Assembly: GCA_025980765.1 (NCBI GenBank)
Contig: JAICXB010000003.1
Location: 1 to 64,000, forward strand
DNA: 64,000 bases
DNA from: Terriglobales bacterium
GTDB taxonomy: Bacteria > Acidobacteriota > Terriglobia > Terriglobales > Acidobacteriaceae
Direction: 5' to 3'
Shown piece by piece: positions 7,672 to 17,090 of the stretch. How positions within the stretch are numbered: the stretch's first letter is position 1; the number at the start of each line of letters is the position of its first letter. A program made the position numbers and the translations under genes. Under the pieces are notes generated by a model. It saw only the letters and a program-made list of their open reading frames with translations. It searched no databases and was not told the DNA's origin.

Positions 7672-7692
7672 GGAGGCCCGGATCGGGCCTCC
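7672..7692. terminator. Hairpin between convergent genes
   Basis: GGAGGCCCG pairs perfectly with CGGGCCTCC over a GAT loop, placed between the 3' ends of two convergent genes at 7640 and 7715. The T-rich run (AGTTTTGC) starts 11 bases later, so it may work weakly in the plus direction or in both. Confidence 0.5.
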
Positions 7693-7714
7693 TCGGTCTC
7701 AGTTTTGCAGATTC

Positions 7715-8548
7715 CTAGTTTGTCGGCCCCTGAACCGTATCTTGTCGGTTCTCGAGCGTTCGGTTCTCCACCGTAAGCAAGTCGTAGTACGCTTTGCCAC
7801 AGGCGAGTGCATCAAAGCTGCAGGAGTCATCGTACACACCACCCGACAGCACGACATGGTTGGGAACCATGGTGTCAAAGAACGCTACTACTTCCGTCCA
7901 AGTGCAGGTCATGTCGCAGGCGGGGACGCCATGGGTGAACCATTGGCTAAGGTCCCAGCGGGGGACGTTGTCAGTCATATCTTGGAAGTGCCACATCGCG
8001 TCGGAAATACATACCGTGCCAAAGGGAGCATTTCCGATATAACCAAATGCATTATGGGGCGGTGTGCCGTCACCGGGATCGATAAAGAGCTGAATCCGCG
8101 GCGAGCCACCGCTGCACGTGCGTGGGGGTATAAATAAATACTTGATGCTGATCTGGTTCGTGAGCGTCTCAATCTTTACCTGAGGAAGCATGTCCCGCAC
8201 CGCCACGCCGATCGCTAGGTTGCCGGGCGGAACGGCGGAGAACGGGCCAGTGGTAAGCGAGATCACGTCGTTGTCGACATTCTGCGGATCCTGATCGTTC
8301 ATCATGGCGAACAAGAGCTCGAACTTATGTCCGAGTCCCTGCGCCTCTGGAGCTGTCAGAGTGGGATCGGCGGTGATTGTGGAGTTTTCGTTGAGCAGGT
8401 TCCCTACCCAGCTAGGAACGGTTTGAATTTGAGCATTCGCGGCTGTGCAAACAAGAACCGGCATTAGTAGTGCCAGCATGCTGAACAGGAGCATGCGATT
8501 CCCTGGCCTCGGATCGAACAGATGACGGAAGTGGCTTTCTGGCGACAT
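7715..8548 (-). CDS. Secreted protein of unknown function
   Basis: The product has 277 residues. The N-terminus MSPESHFRHLFDPRPGNRM precedes a strong hydrophobic segment (LLFSMLALLMPVLVCTAANA) that looks like a signal peptide ending in NAQ; an internal ATG at residue 19 would give a more usual signal length. The mature part is beta-rich with about eight cysteines, many in a C-terminal cluster (ACDMTCTW, SCSFDALACG), suggesting disulfides and an extracellular place. No named domain is recognised. It converges on the thioredoxin-like gene, which might assist disulfide chemistry, though nothing links them directly. Confidence 0.6.
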   Translation of the reverse strand: MSPESHFRHLFDPRPGNRMLLFSMLALLMPVLVCTAANAQIQTVPSWVGNLLNENSTITADPTLTAPEAQGLGHKFELLFAMMNDQDPQNVDNDVISLTTGPFSAVPPGNLAIGVAVRDMLPQVKIETLTNQISIKYLFIPPRTCSGGSPRIQLFIDPGDGTPPHNAFGYIGNAPFGTVCISDAMWHFQDMTDNVPRWDLSQWFTHGVPACDMTCTWTEVVAFFDTMVPNHVVLSGGVYDDSCSFDALACGKAYYDLLTVENRTLENRQDTVQGPTN

Positions 8549-9182
8549 CGGTGTTTCCTTTCTTTTGGTTTCTGTTAGAGCGATCCAGGGTAGCGCGTGA
8601 TTTCACTGCGCATCGCTCTCCGGCAACTATGATCCTGGGATGATACGAGCGAGATGCACGATCAATGACAGAATCGCGAGGTGCTGCTGCTTACAGTTCC
8701 AGGACGGGACTCGGAGTAACTCTTCCCCTTACTGTCTTGCGTATCTGCACTGAGTAACGGGAACACTGGCCTACTACTCTGAGTCACTCCTGCATTGCCT
8801 ACAGCGAGAGTCCCTTTGTCTAAAGAGCAAATATACTGTGGACATTTTGGGGTAGGCGCTCATTGCATGAGCGGAGTAAGTAACGAGAACGTCTCGAATC
8901 TAAGACTTTAAATTTCACGTGGCTTAGTATTCGGGTACTGCAGATCCATAGGGCAATCTTGCAGCGGGCCTTGGGCATGGCGAAGCATCATGGGTCAGTG
9001 CAGGCGGGTGCTCAGGCTCTTCGATTTGCTTCTGCAGAGGCTCCAAGTGTGAGTACCGCGTCATTCCTGGTTTCGGGAGGCAGGTCTTGCCGGGCGACAT
9101 TGGGAGTGCGAATCGTGCAGCCCCGGTGCGATGTCGCCCTCCGCTTTGTCCCGGCATTTCGCTACAGATTTCTGCCTTCAGG
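8549..9182. other. Intergenic stretch without a convincing gene
   Basis: About 630 bases separate the secreted-protein start from the padR promoter. Short frames on both strands lack ribosome-binding sites and recognisable residues. I see no repeat, RNA gene or phage remnant here. Confidence 0.5.
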
Positions 9183-9242
9183 TTGACATCTGACCCAAAC
9201 CGTCGTCTACTCGGGTGACATGTCTACCCGAGACGACGAAGA
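9183..9242 (+). promoter_or_regulatory. padR promoter and overlapping palindrome, probably leaderless
   Basis: TTGACA (9183-9188), 17 bases and TCTACT (9206-9211) form a sigma-70-like promoter whose start would fall at about 9218-9220, the ATG of padR, which has no ribosome-binding site; a leaderless mRNA fits. CTCGGGT and ACCCGAG flank GACATGTCT around the start codon as an imperfect palindrome, with an inner ACATGT core. PadR proteins usually bind such dyads and repress their own operon, so this is a likely autoregulatory operator. Confidence 0.5.
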
Positions 9243-9570
9243 GCGGCTGGAGCTGCTGCAGGGCACGCTGGACCTGCTGATCCTGCGCACGCTGATTTTC
9301 GGGGCCCAGCATGGCCAGGGGATTGCCCGCGCGATCCAGCAAACCTCCGATGAAGAGCTCCTGGTGGAGCACGGAGCGCTCTACCCTGCCCTCCAGCGGC
9401 TCGAAGAACGGGGCTGGGTATCGGCGAAGTGGGGAGTCTCGAGCAACAACCGCAAGGCGCGTTTCTATTCCCTCACATCTGCCGGCCGCAAGCAGCTTGG
9501 CAAAGAAACTACCAAGTGGAAGCGACTGGCGGCGGCCATCGGACGCGTCCTCGATCCCGAGGAGATATAG
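9220..9570 (+). CDS. PadR-family transcriptional regulator
   Basis: The product has 116 residues of the short PadR type. It has the family start LELLQGTLDLLILRTL, then GQGIARAIQQTSDEELLVEHGALYPALQRLEERGWV (recognition helix region about residues 35-60), a wing ending in ARFYSLTSAGRKQL and a basic C-terminal helix. PadR proteins are dimeric winged-helix repressors that release DNA on binding a small ligand. The gene is 3 bases from the ADOP permease, an arrangement typical of Acidobacteriota, so it probably controls that transporter in response to a toxic compound. Confidence 0.92.
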   Translation: MSTRDDEERLELLQGTLDLLILRTLIFGAQHGQGIARAIQQTSDEELLVEHGALYPALQRLEERGWVSAKWGVSSNNRKARFYSLTSAGRKQLGKETTKWKRLAAAIGRVLDPEEI

Positions 9571-9573
9571 CTT

Positions 9574-12252
9574 ATGTTTCGACGCAAGCGGACGAGCGGC
9601 GATTTCAGCGCAGAGATCCAGACTCATATCGAAATCGAGACAGAGCGCCTGCAGGAGCTGGGACTCAGCTTCGAAGAAGCCCGGACCAATGCCTTCCGCG
9701 CCTTCGGCAACGTCACAAGGGCGCAGGAGCGCTTCTATGAACGTAGTCGCTGGATGGCTTGGGAGAACCTCCAGCAGGACGTTCGCTATGCGCTGCGCAT
9801 GCTGCGCAAGTCTCCGGGATTCGCGCATATCGCGGTGCTGACGATTGCCCTGGGCATTGGTGCGACCACGGCAATTTTCAGCGTCGTCGATGCTACGCTC
9901 CTGCATCCGCTCCCCTATCCGCATCCGGAACGGCTCGTGAGCGTGGAAGATGATCTCGTCGGCCTTGGAGCAAAGGATGTCGGGATGTCGGAAGCGGAGT
10001 GGCAGGACCTGCAGCATTCCGGCATTTTCGATTACGTTTCCCCAACCTGGTATGACGAGAACAACCTCACGGGCTCGTCGCAGCCGACGCGCGTCAGCCT
10101 GCTGATCGTTGCGCCAAATTATTTTGCGCTGCTGGGAGTGAAGCCGCAGTTGGGCCGGGCCTTCAATCCGGAAGACCACTCTCCCGGACTTCTGCCGGAG
10201 GTCATCATCAGTGACGGGCTGTGGAAGCGCGGCTTCGGAAGCGATCCGCACATTCTCGACGAGAGCCTGCGATTGGACACCGACTTGTATCGCATCGTCG
10301 GCGTAATGCCTGCCGGCTTCCAAAACCCTGGACGGCTAATTTCGGAGAGGAATATTGAGGCATGGGTGCCAACCAGCTTCTACGGCACTCCGATGCCGGC
10401 GCACCCGCCGCGCAATCGGAGAAACCTCCCAACGGCAATCGCACGGCTCAAACCCGGACTCACGCTCGCAACGGCGCAGAGCCACATGGACGCGCTCGTC
10501 GCAAACTTACAGAAGCAGTATCCCAGTGACTATCCATTGCAAAACGCATGGACCGTGCGCTTGCTGCCGCTGAAACAGAGAGTGGTGGGAAATGTTCGTC
10601 AATCGTTGATTCTGTTGCTTGGCGCGGTCGGACTGGTGCTGCTCATCGGCTGCGTGAACGTGGCAAATCTTCTGCTGGCGCGCGCCAGCGCTCGTCATCG
10701 AGAAATGGCCGTCAGACAGGCGCTGGGCGCCTCGCGCAAGCGGCTGGTTGCGCAACTTCTCACCGAGAACCTGCTGCTGTCGTGCGGCGGCGGAATCGCG
10801 GGGTTGACGATTCTTGCCGGTACCAAACAGTTTCTCTTGCGACTTGTCCCGGAGAGCCTGCCGCGAACCAATGAAGTAGCGATCAATTGGGGCGTGCTGC
10901 TCTTCGCCATGCTGGTCACGCTGCTCGCCGGATTGGTTTTCGGTGTGGCTCCGGCGCTGCATGGAGGCCGGCCGGAATTGACCGATGCTCTGAAAGAAGC
11001 GGCGCGGGGCGCTACGGGTTCCGGAGCACAGGCACGCACCCGGCGCATGCTGGTGCGAAGCGAATTCGCACTCTCGCTGGTCCTCATGGTGGCAGCCGGC
11101 CTTCTGCTGCGCAGCTTCTGGGATTTGTTGCAGGTCCGGCCGGGATTCAATCCCGAGGACGTGACGCTCCTCCGCACCAGACTGCCGGACCCCAACAATC
11201 CCAAAACGGACCTCTACGGGACCACGGCACAGAAGGCTCCTTTCTTTCGCGAGGTACTTCGTCGTGTCGGCAAGTTGCCGGGAGTGGAAGAGGCAGCGCT
11301 CGGAGATACAGCCTCAATTCCGCTGGATCGCAGCCAACAAGATCTAAAGCTCATCTCCGAAGGCCGGTTCTTCGTGATGATCGAAGGACGCGAGGTGCAG
11401 AGCAATGAGCCGACGGTCGTCGAACGCTCGAGCGTCACGCCAAACTACTTCCATCTGCTGGGAATCCCACTGCTGCGCGGCCGCCCTTTTAATGAGTTCG
11501 ATAACGATACTGCCCCGCCGGTCGCCGTCGTTAATGAGGCGTTCGCGAGGACTTACTGGCCGAAGCAAAATCCGATAGGCAAGCGCTTTAAGCAGACTCG
11601 CGCGGACTCGAAGTGGATCAACATTGTCGGTGTAATCGCAGACGCAAGGACGGAATCGCTGGCCGAAGCGACTGTGCCGCAAATCTACCTGGATATATAT
11701 CAAACCGGGGCAAAGCGCCTGGCAATATTCCTGCGCGGACGTCTCGATGCGGCCGCGATCCCCGGCGAAGTAAGTGGGCAAGTGCATTCCGTCGATCCAA
11801 CACTGCCAGTCTTCGACGCGCAGCGGCTCAACGAAACCGTCTCTTCATCTCTGGCGGAGCGCCGATTCTCCATGGAGATGGTCGGCCTTTTTGCGCTGAC
11901 TGCATTGCTTCTGGCGGGACTGGGTATCTATGGAGTGATCTCGTACCTCGTGCTCGAACGCACGCACGAGATCGGGATTCGCCGCGCACTGGGCGCGCAG
12001 AGCCCGACTATCCTGCGCATGGTTTTGCGACAAGGATTAGGCCTCGCGCTTTCCGGCGCTGCCGTGGGACTCGTGGCTGCGCTGATCGTTTCGCGCCTCA
12101 TGGCAGGGCTGCTATACGGTGTGCGCCCCAGCGATCCGCTGACGTTTGCTGCCATCACGGTTCTCCTCTTGTTCGTTGCTTTACTCGCGTCGTGGATTCC
12201 GGCGCGGCGCGCAATCCGCGTAGATCCCATGGTGGCACTGAGGTATGAATAG
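9574..12252 (+). CDS. ADOP-type MacB/FtsX-like ABC transporter permease
   Basis: The product has 892 residues. An N-terminal extension (about residues 1-65; EIQTHIEIETERLQELG, AFRAFGN) marks the acidobacterial duplicated-permease family. Then come a membrane segment (AVLTIALGIGATTAIFSVVDA), a periplasmic MacB core (about 100-330), three helices (LLGAVGLVLLIGCVNVANLLLAR and following), a second helix and periplasmic core (about 490-740) and a C-terminal FtsX domain ending in PARRAIRVDPMVALRYE. It has no ATP-binding domain; a separate ATPase would be required and none is adjacent. Export of drugs, lipids or peptides is the family role, substrate unknown. It is co-transcribed with padR. Confidence 0.92.
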   Translation: MFRRKRTSGDFSAEIQTHIEIETERLQELGLSFEEARTNAFRAFGNVTRAQERFYERSRWMAWENLQQDVRYALRMLRKSPGFAHIAVLTIALGIGATTAIFSVVDATLLHPLPYPHPERLVSVEDDLVGLGAKDVGMSEAEWQDLQHSGIFDYVSPTWYDENNLTGSSQPTRVSLLIVAPNYFALLGVKPQLGRAFNPEDHSPGLLPEVIISDGLWKRGFGSDPHILDESLRLDTDLYRIVGVMPAGFQNPGRLISERNIEAWVPTSFYGTPMPAHPPRNRRNLPTAIARLKPGLTLATAQSHMDALVANLQKQYPSDYPLQNAWTVRLLPLKQRVVGNVRQSLILLLGAVGLVLLIGCVNVANLLLARASARHREMAVRQALGASRKRLVAQLLTENLLLSCGGGIAGLTILAGTKQFLLRLVPESLPRTNEVAINWGVLLFAMLVTLLAGLVFGVAPALHGGRPELTDALKEAARGATGSGAQARTRRMLVRSEFALSLVLMVAAGLLLRSFWDLLQVRPGFNPEDVTLLRTRLPDPNNPKTDLYGTTAQKAPFFREVLRRVGKLPGVEEAALGDTASIPLDRSQQDLKLISEGRFFVMIEGREVQSNEPTVVERSSVTPNYFHLLGIPLLRGRPFNEFDNDTAPPVAVVNEAFARTYWPKQNPIGKRFKQTRADSKWINIVGVIADARTESLAEATVPQIYLDIYQTGAKRLAIFLRGRLDAAAIPGEVSGQVHSVDPTLPVFDAQRLNETVSSSLAERRFSMEMVGLFALTALLLAGLGIYGVISYLVLERTHEIGIRRALGAQSPTILRMVLRQGLGLALSGAAVGLVAALIVSRLMAGLLYGVRPSDPLTFAAITVLLLFVALLASWIPARRAIRVDPMVALRYE

Positions 12253-12301
12253 TTAGCAGCAAACAGGCAACTCCCATCATGGGACAGAGGGCCAAGGAAG
12301 C

Positions 12302-13312
12302 ATGGACAAAATGTTCGCGCTATTAGCGGCACTTATCTTTGCTCTGTTTTCCATTGCGTCGCTCGCCGCTCAGGTTCCGGCACACACTTTGGTCAAAGCT
12401 GCCGGTCGCGCGGCTGGGACCATGTTCCGCGATTGCCGCACCTGCCCGGAGATGGTTGTTGTCCCTGCCGGCAGTTTCATCATGGGCTCCTCAGCGCAGG
12501 AGAAGTCCTGGGCGGCCGGCCATGGCGGAAGCGCGTACGCGGTGGCCGACGAAGCGCCGCAGCACAAGGTCACGCTGCAAAGTTTCGCATTGGGAAAGTA
12601 TGACGTGACTCGTGGTGAGTACGCGGTCTTTGCGCAGGAGATGGGATATCCGTCCGGCGACGGCTGCGGCCGCGGCCGCGCGATCTTCAAATATGAGAAG
12701 GATCCGAAGTTGAGTTGGGAAAATCCCGGCCAGGCGCAGACCGATCGCGACCCAGTTGTGTGCGTGAGCTGGCACGATGCGCGTGCCTATATCGCATGGT
12801 TGAACCGAAAGGCGCATGGAGGCGCGGCATCGTCAAACCGGCCTTATCGGCTGCCCAGCGAAGCGGAGTGGGAATACGCCGCACGCGCCGGAACCACAAC
12901 CAAGTTTTACTGGGGCGATGACGATGCTGCCGCTCCCGCCCACGCCTGGTTTAATGCCAACTCCGGTTGCAAAGCAGTGTCCGGACTTTTTTGCGACGGC
13001 GGCCAGACGCATCCCGTAGGCGCGAAGCCGCCGAACGCATTCGGCCTTTACGACATGGCAGGAAACGTTTGGCAGTGGACGGAGGACTGTTACGACAACA
13101 GCTATGCCGGCATTCCCGCCGACGGGCGTGCGAACGAGACTCCCTCGACCGACCCCAAGGCGAACGACAGCCAGGGCAAGTGCCTCCGCGTCGATCGCGG
13201 CGGCTCGTGGATGTTTCCGGCCTGGCTGCTGCGATCGGCCACTCGAGAACGCAATCCTGCCGACTTCCGCAATGACATCATGGGTTTCCGTGTCGCTCGG
13301 TCGCTCCCATGA
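12302..13312 (+). CDS. Secreted FGE/sulfatase-modifying-factor-like domain protein without catalytic cysteines
   Basis: The product has 336 residues with a signal peptide (LLAALIFALFSIASLAAQVPA). The FGE-sulfatase fold runs from about residue 45: MVVVPAGSFIMGS, DEAPQHKVTLQSFALGKYDVTRGEYAVF, PVVCVSWHDARAYIAWL, YRLPSEAEWEYAARAG, GLYDMAGNVWQWTEDCYD, DRGGSWMF, MGFRVARS. True formylglycine-generating enzymes have two cysteines soon after RGGS; here that stretch reads MFPAWLLRSATRER, with none. It is therefore probably a structural or carbohydrate-binding relative rather than an enzyme. It follows the permease by 49 bases and may be in the same transcript. Confidence 0.85.
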   Translation: MDKMFALLAALIFALFSIASLAAQVPAHTLVKAAGRAAGTMFRDCRTCPEMVVVPAGSFIMGSSAQEKSWAAGHGGSAYAVADEAPQHKVTLQSFALGKYDVTRGEYAVFAQEMGYPSGDGCGRGRAIFKYEKDPKLSWENPGQAQTDRDPVVCVSWHDARAYIAWLNRKAHGGAASSNRPYRLPSEAEWEYAARAGTTTKFYWGDDDAAAPAHAWFNANSGCKAVSGLFCDGGQTHPVGAKPPNAFGLYDMAGNVWQWTEDCYDNSYAGIPADGRANETPSTDPKANDSQGKCLRVDRGGSWMFPAWLLRSATRERNPADFRNDIMGFRVARSLP

Positions 13313-13330
13313 AAGTGAGGCGTCACACAC

Positions 13331-13592
13331 ATGAAAACAGTACTGATCATTGTCGCTCGCGATAAGCGCGAGCATCGCCGGCTTCGCTCAGCAATCATTG
13401 CCTGCGCCACGCACCATCGATCTGAAGGCTACCGACAATACTTTACTCGGGCGCCGTGGACCTGCACTCCAACAATGGCCTGAGCACTAAGATAGCAACG
13501 CGGCCCGTCACCACAGGCGGTTCTGTCACGTCTCGCGCCGCTTTGACGTTCAGAGTACGATATTCGTACTTCACCTGCCTGGATCAAAACTC
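13331..13592 (+). pseudogene. Frame-broken relic of a small secreted protein
   Basis: An ATG at 13331 starts MKTVLIIVA. After one frame change the text continues as a signal-peptide end and mature start (ASIAGFAQQSLPAPRTIDLKA). After a further change it reads YSGAVDLHSNNGLSTKIATR and ends in FRVRYSYFTCLDQNSC. No single frame spans it. The pieces are in order and look like real secreted-protein text, so this seems to be a gene broken by two indels. Family not recognised; the last piece resembles the beta-strand plus CxxxxxC end of small periplasmic domains. Confidence 0.4.
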
Positions 13593-16500
13593 ATGTCTCG
13601 AACTTTCTTGCGTTCTTTTTGCGTCTCTCTTTTCATTGCACTCAGTTCTGCCTTCTGTCTAGCGCAGACGCCGGCGTTGAGCGAGCCGGCGCTGTCTCCC
13701 GATGGGCGGGAGATCGCCTTCGTCAGCGGCGGCGATATCTGGACTGTGCCTGCAAGCGGCGGCGATGCTCACCTGCTGGTCTCGAATCCTGCGACCGAGT
13801 CGCGTCCCGTCTATTCGCCCGACGGGAAATATCTGGCGTTTGTCTCGACGCGCACTGGCAGCGGCGACATTTACGTTCTCAATCTGCAGTCCGACGAGCT
13901 GAAGCGCATTACCTATGACGACGCGCTCGATCAGCTTGATGGCTGGTCGCGCGACTCGCGCTGGCTCTACTTCTCTTCCAACAGTGGAGACATCTCCGGC
14001 ATGAACGATGTCTATCGCGTGAGCGCCGGGGGCGGCACTCCGATGCAGGTCTCAGGCGAGCGCTACGTCAATGAATTCTTTGCCGCTGCGGCGCCCAACA
14101 ATCGCTCCGTCGCTTTCTCCGCGCGTGGGCTCGCCAGCGCTCAATGGTGGCGCAAGGGACACGCGCACATCGATCAGAGCGAAATCTGGATGATCGACGA
14201 CATCGACGCTGCGCATCCGAAATACGAGGCTTTGGTGTCGGACAACGGCGGCAAGAACCTGTGGCCGATGTTTGCGCCCGACGGCACGCTCTACTTCATG
14301 TCTGACAAGAGCGGAGCGGAAAATCTGTACAAGAAAGCCGCCGGCCAGGAAGCAATCGAGTTGACTCACTTCACCGACGGCCGCCTCCTATGGCCGGCAA
14401 TCTCCGCCAACGGCGCTGCGATCGTCTTTGAGCGCGATATGTCGATCTGGAAGTATGACGTTGCCGCTGGAACTGCGGCGCAGGTGCCGATCACTCCGCG
14501 AGGTTCGCCGGCCGGCGCGGGCGTGGAGCACCGTACGCTTACTTCCGACTTCCGCGATCTGGCGCTCTCGCCCGATGGAAAGAAGATCGCATTCATCGCG
14601 CACGGCGAGATCTTTGCCGCGAGCGCCAAGGATGGCGGAGAGGCGATCCGCATCACCAATACCATTGCGCCGGAGTCGCAAGTGATCTGGGCGCCCGACA
14701 ACAAGCGCATTGCCTACGTCTCCAGCCGCGGCGGGCACGATCACATCTACCTGTACGACTTTCCATTGGAAAAAGAGACGCAACTCTCCAACGGAAATCA
14801 GCCGGAAGAGCATCCCTTGTTTTCCCCGGATGGGAAGAAGCTCGCCTTTCAGCGCGGACACGACGAGATCGTCGTTCTCGACCTGAGCAGCAAGAAAGAA
14901 ACCGTCGCCGGCAAGGGCATGATGGGACTGCCGCCATTCGACTCCGACCATGGCTTCGACTGGTCTCCGGACAGCAAGTGGATTAGCTTCATCAGCAGCG
15001 GCGATCGTTATTTCGAGACCGCGCAGGTGGTGAAGGCAGACGACGGCCCAACCTCGGCGCGTCCGGTCAGCTTTGTGGCGAATACGAATGCCGACGAAAT
15101 TCGCTGGAGTCCCGACGGCAAGTACCTGCTGATGAGCACGGCCCAGCGCACTGAAGATGGACAAATCGCGCGCATCGATCTGGTGCCGCACACTCCCCGT
15201 CTGCACGAAGATCAGTTCCGCGATCTCTTTAAAGAAGAGAAGCCCACGACCAGTCCCAACTCTCCACCGGATGAAACCGACACTGACAAGGACAAAGACC
15301 ACAAAGACACGGCTTCGGCCGGCGCTTCTGCCGAGAAGCAGACCTCTACGCCCAAGAGTCCGTCCGATCTAGTCAAGGAAGATACAAAAGGGGAAAAAGC
15401 CAAAGAAAAGAAGCCGATCGAGCCAGTGAACGTTGCTTTCAGCGGCATTCGCGAACGGCTGAACCTGCTGCCGATCGGACTCGACGTCCGCTCCCACAGC
15501 ATCTCGCCCGACGGCAAGTGGCTGGCATTGATCGCCAGCGCCGCCGGACAGCAGAACGTCTACGCCTATTCGCTGGATGAACTGGCCAAAGATCCGCCGG
15601 TCGCGAAGCAGATTACGGCCACTGCCGGTCGCAAGTCGTCGGTGCAGTGGTCGCCCGACAGCAAGAGCGTCTTCTATCTCGACCAGGGAAAAATCTATTC
15701 ATCGCCCATCGAAGCCGCGAAGCCCAAGCAGCTCCAGGTTTCCGCCGATCTCGAAATCGATTTCAATCGCGAGAAGACCATCGCCTTCGAGGAAGGCTGG
15801 CGCATGCTGCGCGACAACTTCTTCGATCCCGAGATGCACGGGGCCAATTGGGACGCGCTGCACGATGTGTATCTGGCCAAAGCACGCGAAGCGCAGAACG
15901 GCGACGATCTACGCCGCACCATGTCATTGATGATCGGCCAGCTGAATTCGTCCCATTCTGGCATTCGTAACAGCGAGCAGACCAAGCCCGTCACCGGCCG
16001 TATCGGCTTGCGCTTTGACCGGCACGAATACGAGTCCGGCGGGCGGTTCAAGATTGCGGAAGTAGTAAAGCTCAGCCCCGCGGACGTCGCCGGTATCAAA
16101 ACGGGAGAGACGCTGACGGCAATCGACGGAGCCAGACTTGATGCCTCCAGCAATATCGATCAGTTGCTCGACTACAAGATCGATCGCCGCGTCGTGCTTA
16201 GCGTCACAGACGGCAGCGGGAAGTCGCGGCAGGTCGCGCTCAAACCCATTCGCGGCCGCGAAGAAAAAGATCTGCTCTACCGCCAATGGGTGGAGCGCAA
16301 TCGCGAGTACGTGGCCAAAATCAGCGACGGCAAGCTCGGCTACGTGCACATGGCGGACATGTCGATGGATTCGTTGAAGCGTCTGTATCTCGATCTCGAT
16401 ACCGAGAACCAGTCACGCAAGGGAGTGGTAATCGACGTCCGCAACAACAACGGCGGATTCGTGAACGCGTACGCCATCGACGTGCTGGCGCGCAAAGGCT

Positions 16501-16928
16501 ACATGTCGATGACGCGTCGCGGCTTTCCCACGGCCCCGGCTCGGGTAGTGCTCGGTCAGCGCGCGTTGGAGCTGCCAACCGTGCTGGTCACCAACCGGCA
16601 TTCGCTTTCTGACGCCGAGGACTTCACCGAAGGCTATCGCGCGCTGCATCTGGGCAGCGTCGTGGGAGAGCCCACGGCGGGATGGATCATCTACACCAGC
16701 AACGAGCCTCTGCTCGACGGCTCCTCCATCCGCGTCCCTTTCATCCGCATTCGCGATCATGAAGGTAAAGACATGGAAATGCACCCGCGTCCGGTCGATA
16801 TCGAGGTGAAGGACCCCATCGGCGAGACGCTCGCCGGCAATGACTCACAACTGGAAGCCGCCGTGAAGACCCTGCTGCAGCAGATCAACGGCGGGAGCAC
16901 CCCGTCGATGGTGACGGCGGGAAGATGA
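13593..16928 (+). CDS. Tricorn protease homologue (beta-propellers, PDZ, S41 peptidase), secreted
   Basis: The product has 1111 residues with a signal peptide (FCVSLFIALSSAFCLAQ). Two WD40-like PD40 propellers occupy about 25-700 with repeated SPDG or SPDSK-W motifs. A charged Asp/Lys/Thr-rich insertion lies near 555-615. The C-terminal half has the tricorn core, including the catalytic His in LNSSHSG (about H788), a PDZ domain (about 800-880) and a peptidase S41-like domain with VIDVRNNNGG and the nucleophile in HSLSDAEDF (about S1006), then VGEPTAGW. Archaeal tricorn trims proteasome peptides in the cytosol; bacterial secreted versions probably degrade peptides in the periplasm. A lone gene. 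Confidence 0.93.
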   Translation: MSRTFLRSFCVSLFIALSSAFCLAQTPALSEPALSPDGREIAFVSGGDIWTVPASGGDAHLLVSNPATESRPVYSPDGKYLAFVSTRTGSGDIYVLNLQSDELKRITYDDALDQLDGWSRDSRWLYFSSNSGDISGMNDVYRVSAGGGTPMQVSGERYVNEFFAAAAPNNRSVAFSARGLASAQWWRKGHAHIDQSEIWMIDDIDAAHPKYEALVSDNGGKNLWPMFAPDGTLYFMSDKSGAENLYKKAAGQEAIELTHFTDGRLLWPAISANGAAIVFERDMSIWKYDVAAGTAAQVPITPRGSPAGAGVEHRTLTSDFRDLALSPDGKKIAFIAHGEIFAASAKDGGEAIRITNTIAPESQVIWAPDNKRIAYVSSRGGHDHIYLYDFPLEKETQLSNGNQPEEHPLFSPDGKKLAFQRGHDEIVVLDLSSKKETVAGKGMMGLPPFDSDHGFDWSPDSKWISFISSGDRYFETAQVVKADDGPTSARPVSFVANTNADEIRWSPDGKYLLMSTAQRTEDGQIARIDLVPHTPRLHEDQFRDLFKEEKPTTSPNSPPDETDTDKDKDHKDTASAGASAEKQTSTPKSPSDLVKEDTKGEKAKEKKPIEPVNVAFSGIRERLNLLPIGLDVRSHSISPDGKWLALIASAAGQQNVYAYSLDELAKDPPVAKQITATAGRKSSVQWSPDSKSVFYLDQGKIYSSPIEAAKPKQLQVSADLEIDFNREKTIAFEEGWRMLRDNFFDPEMHGANWDALHDVYLAKAREAQNGDDLRRTMSLMIGQLNSSHSGIRNSEQTKPVTGRIGLRFDRHEYESGGRFKIAEVVKLSPADVAGIKTGETLTAIDGARLDASSNIDQLLDYKIDRRVVLSVTDGSGKSRQVALKPIRGREEKDLLYRQWVERNREYVAKISDGKLGYVHMADMSMDSLKRLYLDLDTENQSRKGVVIDVRNNNGGFVNAYAIDVLARKGYMSMTRRGFPTAPARVVLGQRALELPTVLVTNRHSLSDAEDFTEGYRALHLGSVVGEPTAGWIIYTSNEPLLDGSSIRVPFIRIRDHEGKDMEMHPRPVDIEVKDPIGETLAGNDSQLEAAVKTLLQQINGGSTPSMVTAGR

Positions 16929-17090
16929 CTAGGACCAACACTGTTCAGTATCGAACGTCTAAATTTCGGCGCTGAACGCGAATCCCGCCGCTGATCTCGC
17001 TACGGGGATTGCTGGGCTTGTGGAATCAGCAGGTTGCATGATTCACGTAGCGGAATACAAACTGCAACCGCTTTAGCGTCGGAGGGGACG

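Noticed and set aside
9178-10323. Long minus-strand frame opposite padR and the permease
   Set aside because: Antisense shadow; the plus-strand proteins are unmistakable and no family text is visible in this frame.
12302-13312. Sulfatase-activating enzyme
   Set aside because: Both catalytic cysteines are absent and no sulfatase gene is in the window.
14388-15302. 304-codon minus-strand frame in the tricorn gene
   Set aside because: Shadow of the beta-propeller coding strand.
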